A stretch of DNA of 64,000 nt from Peptoniphilus duerdenii ATCC BAA-1640 (GCF_000146345.1 NZ_GL397071.1:1213948-1277947); one strand, 5' to 3'. Positions 8,616 through 17,610 are shown, counted from the first letter of the stretch. Notes: generated by a model not told the origin, from the sequence alone. A program made the numbers and translations.

Positions 8616-10223
8616 ATGAGTAAGTTTATATTTGTAACAGGCGGAGTAGTATCAGGAATAGGAAAAGGAATATCCGCAGCAAGCATAGGAAGACTTCTAA
8701 AGGACAGAGGTCTATCAGTATTTATGCAAAAGTTCGACCCATATTTAAACATTGACCCGGGCACCATGAGTCCATACCAACATGGCGAAGTTTTCGTAAC
8801 TAGAGATGGAGCGGAAACAGATTTAGACCTTGGCCACTACGAAAGATTTATAGATGAAGAACTAACCAAGAGAGCATCTATAACTACAGGCAAAGTCTAC
8901 GCAAAAATAATCGAAAAGGAAAGACGTGGAGACTTCAATGGAGCAACTGTACAAGTAATTCCACACATAACAGACGAAATAAAAAATGCGGTATATAAAG
9001 CAGCAGAAGAATCTAAAGCGGATGTAGTTATAACAGAAATAGGTGGAACAGTTGGAGATATAGAATCCCTTCCATTCTTAGAAGCAATAAGACAAATTCA
9101 CGCAGAAAATAAAAAAGAAGATGTATTATTTGTGCACACTGTATTGGTACCTCAAATACCAGGGTCAGATGAACTAAAGACTAAACCGACCCAACACTCA
9201 TTTAAGGAACTTATGAGCAATGGAATCAAGACCAATGTAATAATCGTAAGATCCGATGGAAAAATCACAGAATCAATTAAAAATAAAATTTCTCTATTCT
9301 GTGACGTGCCAGTGGATGCCATCGTTCAATCAGAAAATGTAGAATTTATCTATGAAGTGCCACTAGTATTTCACAAAAACGGACTAGATAACTATATCCT
9401 TAGAAAATTAGATCTAGGAAATCAACCAGAATCAAAAGGCGAATGGTCAAAGATGGTGGAAAGATTTAAAACTGCCGACAAACCTGTTAAGATTGCTCTA
9501 GTTGGTAAATATGTAGAACTTCACGACGCATACCTATCAGTTCAACAAGCATTACTAGATGCAGGTTGGGACAACGGATTGATGGTAGAAATAAAATGGA
9601 TAAACTCAGAAGAATTAACAGAAGAAAACTCAGATGAATATCTATCAGATGTAGATGGAATCATCGTACCAGGAGGATTTGGTTCAAGGGGTTTAGAAGG
9701 AATGATAGAAGCCAGCAGATATTCAAGGGAACACAATATCCCATACTTTGGAATCTGTCTCGGAATGCAAATAGGACTTATAGAAATCGCTAGAAATGCT
9801 CTAGGATTTAGAGATGCCCACACCACAGAAGTAGAAGCGAAAACAACCTATCCAATAATCGACCTTATGGATTCACAAAAGGGAATTGAAAACCTAGGCG
9901 GAACCCTTAGACTCGGAAACTATGACTGTCTATTAGAACCGGATTCAAAAGTTCACAAACTTTACGGAGAAGATAAGATAGTAGAAAGACACAGACACAG
10001 ATACGAATTCAACAATAAATTCAGATCAGATTTAAGAAGAGCTGGAGTTCAATTTGTAGGAATAAATGAAGATCTAGACTTAGTAGAAATAATTGAGTTA
10101 AAAGATCATCCATACTATGTAGCATGCCAGTTCCACCCAGAATTTAAATCAAGACCAAATAGACCACACCCACTATTTGTTGGATTTGTAAAAGCAGCAT
10201 TTGAAAAATCTAAGGCAAACTAA
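8616..10223 (+). CDS. pyrG: CTP synthase
   Basis: The protein is 535 residues, full length. It makes CTP from UTP with ATP and glutamine. The N-terminal amidoligase domain begins KFIFVTGGVVSGIGKGISAA and includes the MQKFDPYLNIDPGTMSP loop. The C-terminal glutamine amidotransferase domain carries the nucleophile elbow FGICLGMQ (Cys near residue 380) and the terminal His-Glu in QFHPEF. AAGGAG lies before the ATG. The short leader holds a terminator, which suggests transcription attenuation. Confidence 0.98.
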   Translation: MSKFIFVTGGVVSGIGKGISAASIGRLLKDRGLSVFMQKFDPYLNIDPGTMSPYQHGEVFVTRDGAETDLDLGHYERFIDEELTKRASITTGKVYAKIIEKERRGDFNGATVQVIPHITDEIKNAVYKAAEESKADVVITEIGGTVGDIESLPFLEAIRQIHAENKKEDVLFVHTVLVPQIPGSDELKTKPTQHSFKELMSNGIKTNVIIVRSDGKITESIKNKISLFCDVPVDAIVQSENVEFIYEVPLVFHKNGLDNYILRKLDLGNQPESKGEWSKMVERFKTADKPVKIALVGKYVELHDAYLSVQQALLDAGWDNGLMVEIKWINSEELTEENSDEYLSDVDGIIVPGGFGSRGLEGMIEASRYSREHNIPYFGICLGMQIGLIEIARNALGFRDAHTTEVEAKTTYPIIDLMDSQKGIENLGGTLRLGNYDCLLEPDSKVHKLYGEDKIVERHRHRYEFNNKFRSDLRRAGVQFVGINEDLDLVEIIELKDHPYYVACQFHPEFKSRPNRPHPLFVGFVKAAFEKSKAN

Positions 10224-10237
10224 GGTTTGCCTTTTTT
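10212..10237 (+). terminator. Terminator overlapping the pyrG stop codon
   Basis: AAGGCAAAC/GGTTTGCCTT flank the TAA stop, which forms the loop, and a T7 tract follows. The last pyrG codons are therefore the left arm of the stem. Confidence 0.85.
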
Positions 10238-10247
10238 TGAGGAGAAT

Positions 10248-10862
10248 ATGTTTAAATTTTTTTATAAGAAAGCAGAAAATATTGACAACAAGCCAATATA
10301 TGAAGAAATCTTAAACTCATCGAAAGATCCAGAGTACAGACTAGAGTTTATAGAACATTACAGCCTACCTGGATTCGGAGAATATGAATACAATATTTTA
10401 ACAGGAAAAGAAGATAAAATATTAAGAGAAGCAGACGAACTTTTAAATTTAATTACAAAATTTAAAAGTGATGAAAAAGAAATAGAAAATATAGATAAAT
10501 ATTTAAAAGATAAGAGAGCATTGGAGCTTATAAATTCATTTGAATATCTATATTTTAGATTTAACACATACGAAGAAGATGCATTAATAGGAGTCGCAAC
10601 CAAACTTATGAAGCTTGGAACCAATGTAGAGACAGTGAAGCTTGGAATACTACTGACTCAGTACTTCGACTTAGAATCCAAAAGCGAAGCAAAAAAAGTA
10701 GTCTTTCATCTAGGCGAGTATCCAGACTTTACATACTACAGTTTGTTGGCATTAAAACCGACAAATATGTACTATGGTGCATTGGAAGATTATTTGAAAA
10801 CTACCTTTGACTATGGAGAGCTTATAGTTAGAGAGATGGAGGGAAAAGATGGAACTAGGTAA
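10248..10862 (+). CDS. Uncharacterised helical protein
   Basis: I do not recognise this 204-residue protein. It is acidic, mostly helical, and has no signal peptide or membrane segment. The start at ATG 10248 is preferred over an upstream TTG because TTTGAGGAGAAT lies directly before it. It begins right after the pyrG terminator and its end overlaps the CvfB-like gene by 14 bases, so it is translationally coupled to that gene. Repeated short helices in the C-terminal half (FDLESKSEAKKVVFHLGEY, FTYYSLLALKPTN) could be a helical-repeat scaffold, but this is a guess. Confidence 0.55.
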   Translation: MFKFFYKKAENIDNKPIYEEILNSSKDPEYRLEFIEHYSLPGFGEYEYNILTGKEDKILREADELLNLITKFKSDEKEIENIDKYLKDKRALELINSFEYLYFRFNTYEEDALIGVATKLMKLGTNVETVKLGILLTQYFDLESKSEAKKVVFHLGEYPDFTYYSLLALKPTNMYYGALEDYLKTTFDYGELIVREMEGKDGTR

Positions 10863-11667
10863 GATACAGAAACTAAAAGTAAAAGAAATGTCGCCCCACG
10901 GAGCAATCTTGACAGATGGAAATGAAAAGGTGCTACTACCAAACAACGAAAGTAAAGATTTAAAAATAGATGGAGAAGTAGAAGCATTCCTATATAAAGA
11001 CTCAAAAGATAGATTAATAGCAACACTTAAAACGCCATACCTAACAGTAGGTAAGATTGGCATGTTAGAAGTAGTAGCAAAATCAAGGGTAGGATACTTT
11101 GTAAACATAGGACTCGACAAAGATATATTCCTACCATTTAAAGAAGTAAACGGAAGAATATTTGTAGAAGGAAAATATCTATTCTACATGTATGATGACA
11201 GGGGAAGACTTTGCGTAACTATGAATCTAAGAGATCATCTAAAGAGAAATGATAAATTCAGAGTAAACGACAGAGTAGAAGGAACCATCTACGCAATAGA
11301 TAGAAATTACGGAGCATTCGTAGCAATCTATGACGAGTATGACGGATACATCCCGAAAGAAGAATTAAAGGGAGCTCACACAGTAGGAGAGCGCATCGAA
11401 GCTAGAATACTTAGAATATTAAAAGACAACAAAATTACCCTAACATTTAGAGATTACGCATACAAACAAAGAAAAGATGATGCAGAAGAAATCCTAGAAC
11501 TAATAAAAGAAAACCAAGGCAAACTAAACCTGGGAGATAAATCAGACCCAGAAGAAATAAAAAAAGTAACAGGACTATCTAAAAAAGCATTCAAAAGAGC
11601 AGCAGGCACACTATATAAAATGGAAATGATAGAAATAACAGATCACAGCCTGGAGCTTAAAGAATGA
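10849..11667 (+). CDS. cvfB: CvfB-like S1 RNA-binding protein
   Basis: The protein is 272 residues. It has successive S1-like OB folds: residues ~1-60, ~65-130 (VGKIGMLEVVAKSRVGYFVN), and ~140-200 (DRVEGTIYAIDRNYGAFVAI, the best S1 match). A winged-helix C-terminus (ITGL-type, KKVTGLSKKAFKRAAGTLY) follows. This order is that of CvfB/YitL of Firmicutes, an RNA-binding regulator of virulence or competence genes in some species. The ATG overlaps the preceding frame and the stop overlaps the RlmD start as ATGA, so the three genes are coupled. Confidence 0.82.
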   Translation: MELGKIQKLKVKEMSPHGAILTDGNEKVLLPNNESKDLKIDGEVEAFLYKDSKDRLIATLKTPYLTVGKIGMLEVVAKSRVGYFVNIGLDKDIFLPFKEVNGRIFVEGKYLFYMYDDRGRLCVTMNLRDHLKRNDKFRVNDRVEGTIYAIDRNYGAFVAIYDEYDGYIPKEELKGAHTVGERIEARILRILKDNKITLTFRDYAYKQRKDDAEEILELIKENQGKLNLGDKSDPEEIKKVTGLSKKAFKRAAGTLYKMEMIEITDHSLELKE

Positions 11668-12911
11668 TAGCAGAAATAGTTGACCTTTCCCATGATGGAA
11701 TGGGCATCGTAAAAGAAAACGGAATCTATTTTCTAGACGGAGGACTAATCGGCGACAAAGTCGAATATGTAGTCACAAACGAAAAGAAAAAACAGGGCAA
11801 AATTTTAAAAATTATAGAAAAATCAAAATATAGAATAGAAAGTCCATGTCCATATAGCAAAGAATGTGGCGGATGTCCATTGATTGAAATGGATTACAAA
11901 AGAGAACTAGAGTGGAAGAGATCTAAAGTAGAAAACGCAATAAGAAGAATAGGTAAGATCAATAGAGAAGTAGAACCGACAGTAGAAAATAAAAAGCCAT
12001 TTAGATATAGAAACATAGTACAGCTAAAAGTACAGGACAAAAAAATCGGCTACTTTAAAAAAGGAACCCACGAAGTACTAGACATAGACGACTGCAAAAT
12101 CGCACCAGAAGAAATAAAAAACGTAGTAAAAATACTTAAAAATTGGAATGGACTCTCCTCCATAGAACAAGTAATAATAAGAATAAACTACCAAGGCGAA
12201 ATGATGGTAATCCTTGGCACAAGAACAGGATTAAAAAAAGAAAACAACCTACTAGAAAAACTTCTAGACTTAAAAGTAATATCAGTGTACGAAGACATAA
12301 ATAAAACCAGAAATCACTACGGATATGAACTTCGAGAAATATATAAATCAAAACAGATGTACGAAAAAATCGGAGATCACAAATTCATCGTGGAGCCAGG
12401 TACATTTCTACAAGTAAACCCATACCAAGTAGAAAATTTATATAATTTAGCGGTAGAAGGACTAGAACTAAAAAAAGAAGATAAAGTCATGGATCTCTAC
12501 TCAGGCATAGGAACTATATCACTAAAAATGGCAGAACAAGTCGAAAGCGTAATAGCAGTAGAATCCTTTGAAGGGTCAGTAGAAATCGCAAGGAAAAATG
12601 CAGAACTAAATGGAATAGAAAACGTAGAATTCGCCCGTGGAAAAGTGGAAGATCTAACAGAAAAACTAGAAAAATATACGGTGAATAAAGTACTACTAGA
12701 TCCTCCAAGAGCAGGAGCAAAAGAAGAAGCACTGCGAACAATAATAAAACTAAACCCAGAACGAATCACCTACGTCTCCTGTAATCCATCCACCTTGGCA
12801 AGGGACTTACAAATCCTTAGCGAAAAATATAAAATCGAAAAAATAATACCAGTTGATATGTTCAGCCACTCAAGTCATTGTGAGTGTGTGGCGTTGCTTA
12901 CAAGGGACTAA
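11664..12911 (+). CDS. rlmD: TrmA/RlmD-family 23S rRNA (uracil-5-)-methyltransferase
   Basis: The protein is 415 residues. An N-terminal TRAM-like beta domain is followed by the 4Fe-4S cysteine set in CPYSKECGGCPL, then the SAM domain with MDLYSGIGTISLKMA, LLDPPRAGA and the catalytic VSCNPSTLARDL. These enzymes make m5U in 23S rRNA. Whether it modifies U747, U1939 or both cannot be told here. The C-terminus reads VDMFSHSSHCECVALLTRD, useful because similar tails recur as debris nearby. ATGA overlap with cvfB. Confidence 0.92.
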   Translation: MIAEIVDLSHDGMGIVKENGIYFLDGGLIGDKVEYVVTNEKKKQGKILKIIEKSKYRIESPCPYSKECGGCPLIEMDYKRELEWKRSKVENAIRRIGKINREVEPTVENKKPFRYRNIVQLKVQDKKIGYFKKGTHEVLDIDDCKIAPEEIKNVVKILKNWNGLSSIEQVIIRINYQGEMMVILGTRTGLKKENNLLEKLLDLKVISVYEDINKTRNHYGYELREIYKSKQMYEKIGDHKFIVEPGTFLQVNPYQVENLYNLAVEGLELKKEDKVMDLYSGIGTISLKMAEQVESVIAVESFEGSVEIARKNAELNGIENVEFARGKVEDLTEKLEKYTVNKVLLDPPRAGAKEEALRTIIKLNPERITYVSCNPSTLARDLQILSEKYKIEKIIPVDMFSHSSHCECVALLTRD

Positions 12912-13012
12912 AAGGGTAATAGTTGAAAAAGTGCGATAAAAATTAGGAGAGATTAAAAATATAATATTAAGGAATAAGTCCATAGGTAGTTAGTGAATAT
13001 AATTTTATTGAG

Positions 13013-13780
13013 GTGATTTCTATTAAATATATAGTCAATAATATTGAATTTATAATTTCTACGTGTATATCAGTGCTGGCTATAATTGTTTCAGCAGTTG
13101 TTGCTAAAAATATACTAAAAAAAGAATTGCAAGAAAATAGAAAATTAGAACTTGAATTAAAAAATGCTGAAATTTTACAGCAAGTGAGAAATTATAACAA
13201 TACATTAGTAATAAGACAAATAGACAACTTGATAGAAATATCTTTTGAAATAATTGATTATTTGAATGAAATTGAAAGTCTAAAGTTGTCAAATAAACTC
13301 TTTTATTTACTAGAAGACATTTCAAAAATTCCAACTATGATTAAGAGGTACGATTTGTTTCGGGAATTTGCCGCGGATTATAGATTAAATACTATCAATA
13401 AATACAATTATCTTATTAAAAAAATAAATAAAAATAAACATAGGTTTAAATTATTAGAAAATACTATTGAGTTCAACAAAGTAAGGATATCAATTGAACT
13501 TCCAGATTTTGAAGAAATAATGGATGATATAATACGAGATACTAAAATTTGCCAAAATATAATTTTAGAAACAAATAAGTTAGAGGAAAATTTATCAACC
13601 ACTGATGATGACAGAATAAATTATATGAATAAAAAAATTGAAAGTGAATTAAAAAATAAAATTTTCTCGGATAAAAATATTTATGAGGTCTTATATAATA
13701 AAATGTCATACGCAATAAGTTCATTATATAAAATACAACCATTGATATCTGAATTTATAATTGACTTTGAAGAAGACTAA
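13013..13780 (+). CDS. Uncharacterised membrane-anchored helical protein
   Basis: The protein is ~255 residues and not recognised. One N-terminal membrane segment (about residues 12-32, IEFIISTCISVLAIIVSAVVA) is followed by a charged coiled-coil region and a long soluble helical domain rich in Asn, Ile and Lys. Base composition is more AT-rich than the operons to its left, fitting acquired DNA. The start is odd: a GTG at 13013 lies inside a good Shine-Dalgarno (GAGGTGAT), which would instead serve an ATT at 13022. No partner gene is near. Function unknown. Confidence 0.45.
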   Translation: MISIKYIVNNIEFIISTCISVLAIIVSAVVAKNILKKELQENRKLELELKNAEILQQVRNYNNTLVIRQIDNLIEISFEIIDYLNEIESLKLSNKLFYLLEDISKIPTMIKRYDLFREFAADYRLNTINKYNYLIKKINKNKHRFKLLENTIEFNKVRISIELPDFEEIMDDIIRDTKICQNIILETNKLEENLSTTDDDRINYMNKKIESELKNKIFSDKNIYEVLYNKMSYAISSLYKIQPLISEFIIDFEED

Positions 13781-13879
13781 AAAGATATATTGGTTTTAAA
13801 AATTTAAAGCTTTAGTTTGGATTTTTTTGAATATATGTTTTACGAAAGGAATTTTTTATAAATTAAATCAGTTTTTCAT

Positions 13880-14131
13880 TTTTCAAGAATCCCACAGTAA
13901 TAAATTCTCTGGACAGGAATTTTTTGAAGTAGTATTATTATTTGAATCGGAAGAAGAGCGTATGGAATTTAAAGAAATTTTATGAATAATTGGTATAAGA
14001 AAAGAATATTTAAAAAATGCACACGTGCCAAGTATTCCGAATTTTCCTCAGTACAAAGAGGGGGCATTTATTTAAGAATATGAAAATGCATTAGTTCTCA
14101 ATAAAATGTTAGAAGAATTTACAAATAGTTG
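13880..14131 (+). pseudogene. Broken reading frame of unknown origin
   Basis: A single frame reads EFFEVVLLFESEEERMEFKE, then stop, then a second coherent stretch with YLKNAHVPSIPNFPQYKEG, then another stop, then EYENALVLNKMLEEFTNS. Two internal stops in an otherwise protein-like frame mark a decayed gene. I do not recognise the family. It lies in a 490-base stretch with no intact gene. Confidence 0.4.
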
Positions 14132-14143
14132 ATAATAAATATA

Positions 14144-14206
14144 TTCCCACATACGAGGAGGCTTTTGAAAAATACCAAGTTTTATCCATACTGACCACTT
14201 AATCCC
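14144..14206 (+). repeat. Dispersed repeat copy 1 (possible RlmD-type gene tail)
   Basis: About 60 bases here match 15958-16013: a CACA(T/C)ACGAGG start, CTTTTGAAAA, and TTATCCATACTGACCACT. In one frame both end in a (I)HTDH peptide, reminiscent of methyltransferase tails. See the second copy. Confidence 0.5.
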
Positions 14207-14271
14207 ATTGCGAAATGATTTAAAAATACTAATAATGCTTGAAAAAACTTTATAAGATAATAGGAGGAAAA

Positions 14272-14841
14272 ATGAGTAAAACTGCTGTACTAATTTATGA
14301 TTCTTTTTGCAACTTTGAAATAAGCGTTGCACTTGAAATTTTAGCGCTTAATAATAGAGAAATTGTTGTATTTGCAAAGGATACCGAAGTTGTAACAAGT
14401 GAAGAAGGCCTAAAAATATTGCCTGATAAAGATATTTATGACATAGATATTGGTGAATTTGATAGTTTATTACTGCCAGGTGCAGCAGATATAGAAGCTG
14501 CTGTAGAAGATGAAGAAATAATAGAATTTATAAAAAAATTTAATGGAAAAATAATTGGCGCTATATCAATTGCTCCAATTTTGTTAGTTAAAGCTGGCAT
14601 GCTAAATGGAAAAGCTTTTATGGCTGGAGTAAATAAAGAAGATCTTCTAGAAGAAGGATTTTTAGAAGCTGAATTAGTTAAGATGAAAGACTGGAATGAA
14701 TGCATAGAAAATTCTATAGAAGATGGATATATTTTAGAAGATAAAATTATCACTTCAGTTTCTTATAATTTTATAAAGTTTGGACTACAGTTTGCAAAAA
14801 TGTTAGGAATAGAAATTTCTCCAAAAAGTTTTGGAATTTAA
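14272..14841 (+). CDS. DJ-1/PfpI (ThiJ) family protein with Ser in place of the elbow Cys
   Basis: The protein is 189 residues. The DJ-1/PfpI fold is clear: KTAVLIYDSFCNFEISVALEIL at the start, FDSLLLPGAADIEAAVED in the middle and GKIIGAISIAPILLVKAGML at the nucleophile elbow. In the family the elbow is normally AICxGP with a reactive Cys; here that position is Ser99 (codon 14566-14568). It may lack the usual glyoxalase, deglycase or chaperone activity. GGAGG lies 5 bases before the ATG. An overlapping frame leads to the next gene. Confidence 0.8.
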   Translation: MSKTAVLIYDSFCNFEISVALEILALNNREIVVFAKDTEVVTSEEGLKILPDKDIYDIDIGEFDSLLLPGAADIEAAVEDEEIIEFIKKFNGKIIGAISIAPILLVKAGMLNGKAFMAGVNKEDLLEEGFLEAELVKMKDWNECIENSIEDGYILEDKIITSVSYNFIKFGLQFAKMLGIEISPKSFGI

Positions 14842-14872
14842 AGTAATTATAGAAGAGATTAATGAATTAACC

Positions 14873-15532
14873 ATGAAGACAATAAAAAATAAAAATATAA
14901 AAATTATCAAAAATAACAAGCAGTCATATTTAAAAGTTTTCGCAAGTGGGATACTTATAGGCTGTCTAACAAGATTATTGGACTTTTGTTCAATGGATTC
15001 CCTGTGGGGTTTTTCATCTATCCAAACCTTGTTGGGTTTTTGGATGATTACAAATACCTTAATCGTATTATTTAGCTCCTCAAATTTAGTTGCAGGTCTT
15101 AGTTCATTTATATACATGTTTGCAATGACCCTAAGTTTTTATGGCTTGCAACCAATACTTGGGATTTTTATTCCCTTGTTTACAGATGGATTTAGATTTT
15201 CCTTATTTTTAATGTTTACAATCCTATCTATTCCATGTGCACTTGCAGCCTATATTTTGTATTATTGGAATGAGGATAAGGTCTATAATTCTATTTTATA
15301 TGCCTTACCAGTTGGGGCTTTATTATCAGAAACCATAGCTACTTTTGTAAACCTGCTAATAAATCATACATTTTTATTTCAATTTTTGATGGACTTAATT
15401 GGAGGGAGTGTATTTGCAGTATTATTTTTTAAAAAAGCAAAAAACAAAGCTCTATATTTTATATCAATAATAGTTAGCACAATAATTTTTTATTTCGTTT
15501 TATATCACAAGGAAGTTGCAGCATGGTTATAG
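14873..15532 (+). CDS. Uncharacterised multipass membrane protein
   Basis: The protein is 219 residues with about six membrane segments from residue ~22 on (ASGILIGCLTRLLDF, TLLGFWMITNTLIVLF, LSSFIYMFAMTLSFYG, LFLMFTILSIPCALAAYIL and two more). A basic N-terminus lies inside. I do not recognise the family with confidence. The start is taken as ATG 14873; a TTG at 14831 inside the DJ-1 gene is less likely. It probably shares a transcript with the DJ-1-like gene. Confidence 0.5.
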   Translation: MKTIKNKNIKIIKNNKQSYLKVFASGILIGCLTRLLDFCSMDSLWGFSSIQTLLGFWMITNTLIVLFSSSNLVAGLSSFIYMFAMTLSFYGLQPILGIFIPLFTDGFRFSLFLMFTILSIPCALAAYILYYWNEDKVYNSILYALPVGALLSETIATFVNLLINHTFLFQFLMDLIGGSVFAVLFFKKAKNKALYFISIIVSTIIFYFVLYHKEVAAWL

Positions 15533-15659
15533 ACTTGATGATGATAGTTTAAATGACTGAGAATTTAAAAGGATTATAAGTTAAAAAATTAAAAATCTTT
15601 ATAATAAAGAGTAGTCGGTGGTAATATGAATCAAAAGATGAAAGCAAATATAGAAAAAA

Positions 15660-15803
15660 TTTAAAAATATAAAAATAGTAGTTATGTTGATCAGCCGTAC
15701 TCAGGCATTTGGAAATTAAGAGAGGAATACAGTAGATCAGGAAGAGAGTATTTCAATTTGTTCCTCATAAGTTTTAAATGGTTTGCTCATATATATACCT
15801 CAT
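15660..15803 (+). pseudogene. Trace of a HigB/RelE-like toxin frame
   Basis: The frame reads YKNSSYVDQPYSGIWKLREE, then SGREYFNLFLISFKWFAH. An 'L.GLWELR...REYFR.LYF' pattern is typical of phage Gp49-like/HigB toxins, and only this core is left. The preceding short MNQKMKANIEKI frame ends in a stop. It sits in a 1-kb stretch (15533-16574) without an intact gene. Tentative. Confidence 0.3.
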
Positions 15804-15957
15804 AAAAAAAACGCCCCCCACGTATGGAAAGGGCTTGTTCCTTATCTATATTGTAACAGGAAATTTTATTAATTCTAGTACTTGTAGAAATAAAATTTGT
15901 ATGCATAGAAACTATAAAGATATTAAGAGTGGTTTATAATCAATCAATTAGTGGTCA

Positions 15958-16071
15958 TATTTCCACACACGAGGCTTTTGAAAATTTGTTAGTCTTATCC
16001 ATACTGACCACTCAAGTCATGTTGAAGCCCTAGCCCTACTTGTCAAGGAGCGAAGCGACGCTGAAAAGTAG
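15958..16071 (+). pseudogene. Decayed 3' end resembling an RlmD/RumA-type methyltransferase
   Basis: The first 56 bases repeat 14144-14206. The frame then reads IHTDHSSHVEALALLVKE and ends at TAG 16069-16071. The intact RlmD-like gene ends VDMFSHSSHCECVALLTRD, and RumA tails often carry an HTDHxxxVE pattern. This suggests a leftover tail of a paralogue. The upstream part of the gene is missing. The next 350 bases hold only hairpin-rich sequence and a short broken frame (FVFEKDEEGYVKKTQKITWM). Confidence 0.4.
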
Positions 16072-16427
16072 AGGCAGGTCAGCAGACATTTGCACCAAAT
16101 CAAAGATTTGGGCAAATGGTTGCATCAGACCTACATTGATTCGCTTTCGCTCATCATGTTAGGTCTAGATCATGCAAAGATTTCCCAAGAGAAGCGACCG
16201 ATTAGGGAGCTTCGATTGGCAGAAATCGACTACTAAGACTATAGCGTTGATACAAAAGATGTAAATTTATAAATCCTGCATTTTAAGCAGTTTATAAGCA
16301 TTTTGTATTTGAAAAAGATGAAGAAGGATATGTAAAAAAGACTCAAAAAATTACATGGATGTTAGAGTAGTTCTGCAACTGGTATGAGGAAACACAAAAA
16401 TATAATTAACTCGTTTTGTACTTTCTA

Positions 16428-16460
16428 CAAGAGTAGCTTAAAAGGCTGCTCTTTTTTTAT
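16428..16460 (+). terminator. Hairpin terminator in the accessory stretch
   Basis: AGAGTAGC/GGCTGCTCT (one G-U pair) with a T7 tail. A second hairpin follows at 16463. Confidence 0.65.
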
Positions 16461-16462
16461 TA

Positions 16463-16494
16463 AAGGGTGTAAGGTTTCGTTACATCCTTTTTCA
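16463..16494 (+). terminator. Second tandem hairpin terminator
   Basis: GGGTGTAA/TTACATCC flank a GGTTTCG loop and a T5 tail. Together with the first hairpin it insulates the AbiEi gene from upstream reading. Confidence 0.6.
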
Positions 16495-16574
16495 AAAAAT
16501 GGAAAACTCATAAGCAACTTTACATATTCGCTTTTATAACATATAACAAAAGCATAAACGAGAGGAGGCGGACT

Positions 16575-17162
16575 ATGAATACACTTAAAGAATATATCCA
16601 AGAAAATTTAGTACTCACAAACAAAGAAGCAGAAGAACTTGGATACAGTAGGCATAATTTATCCGAATTAACAAAAATCGGACAATTAGAAAGATTAAGA
16701 CCAGGACTGTATCAATTAAAAGGAAAAGTAATAGACGATTTTGTTTTAATATCATCCAATAGTAATCGAATTATATTTTCTCATCAAACAGCCCTCTACC
16801 TCCACGACCTATCCGATAGGACTCCAAATGTATTTCATATATCTGTTCCCCAAGGCTACAATGCAAGCCATATCAAAAAGAGATACGAGGATCTACAAGT
16901 TCACTATGTAAAGAAAGATTTATACGAACTTGGAAAGACAGAAATAAAATCACCACAAGGCAATCATATCCCAGTTTACGATATAGATCGAACAATTTGC
17001 GATACCATAATCGACAGAGAAAAAATAGATAAGCAAATTTTCACAGAAGCAATAAAAAGATACTTTAAATCACCAAATAAAAATCTAAGACGACTCATAA
17101 AATACAGTAGACTATTTAAAATAGAAGATGAAATTAGAAAATATATGGAGGCATTATTGTGA
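16575..17162 (+). CDS. abiEi: AbiEi-family antitoxin / transcriptional regulator
   Basis: The protein is 195 residues. The N-terminal winged helix (LVLTNKEAEELGYSRHNLSELTKIGQLERLRPGLY) and the downstream FSHQTALYLHDLSDRTP and YDIDRTICDTIIDRE blocks are diagnostic of AbiEi, the repressor-antitoxin of the type IV AbiE toxin-antitoxin system. GAGGAGGCGG lies before the ATG. The partner AbiEii nucleotidyltransferase should follow with a short overlap; a GTG at 17160 opens that frame, but it breaks after ~25 codons, so the antitoxin is orphaned. Confidence 0.87.
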   Translation: MNTLKEYIQENLVLTNKEAEELGYSRHNLSELTKIGQLERLRPGLYQLKGKVIDDFVLISSNSNRIIFSHQTALYLHDLSDRTPNVFHISVPQGYNASHIKKRYEDLQVHYVKKDLYELGKTEIKSPQGNHIPVYDIDRTICDTIIDREKIDKQIFTEAIKRYFKSPNKNLRRLIKYSRLFKIEDEIRKYMEALL

Positions 17163-17478
17163 TTAATATCGAGAGTATAAAGGGCAAGATAAGAAGTCTG
17201 GCAGAGAAGAAAAATAAATTTTGGCACCTATTTTAAAAAATGATAGGTGCTTTTTTGATTTCGGAAAATTAATGATGGGATATTGGCTAATATAATAAAA
17301 AATTGTAGGAGAAATTATAAATATTAGTGTTTACGATTGAATAGTATTTGAAATAAAAGACATCTCTTACATAAGAGAAGAAGACGAGTACAAGAACTTT
17401 AGAATTTCACTAATGGCAAATGTTAGAATGACCAAAAATCCTATGAAACTTGACCTGACGACAGGAGATACAATTTAA
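17160..17478 (+). pseudogene. abiEii: Deleted and decayed AbiEii toxin gene
   Basis: A GTG at 17160 overlaps the end of abiEi and reads MINIESIKGKIRSLAEKKNK, like the AbiEii N-terminus, then hits a stop in a terminator hairpin. A second block at 17347-17478 reads FEIKDISYIREEDEYKNFRI...MKLDLTTGDTI then stop, matching the IREEDEY and IDxTTGDxI landmarks in the middle of AbiEii proteins. The catalytic nucleotidyltransferase section between them is deleted, and nothing of the C-terminus remains. The toxin must be inactive. Confidence 0.75.
17224..17257 (+). terminator. Terminator inside the abiEii scar
   Basis: GCACCTAT/ATAGGTGC with an A-rich loop and T6 tail, 62 bases after abiEi. Confidence 0.75.
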
Positions 17479-17517
17479 CAGACGCTGTCTGGCAAATTGT
17501 AGACAAGAAAAATTAAG

Positions 17518-17552
17518 TAAAAGAGAAGTGGAATTATTCTACTCTTTTTTTG
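17518..17552 (+). terminator. Imperfect hairpin terminator after the abiEii remnant
   Basis: AAAAGAG...TGGAAT pairs with ATTCTACTCTTTT with a small bulge, then T7. Confidence 0.5.
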
Positions 17553-17610
17553 CTTGCATTTAGAATATTTAAAACTAAATAAATTGCATGTAAATTGCTT
17601 AGCCTAGTAC

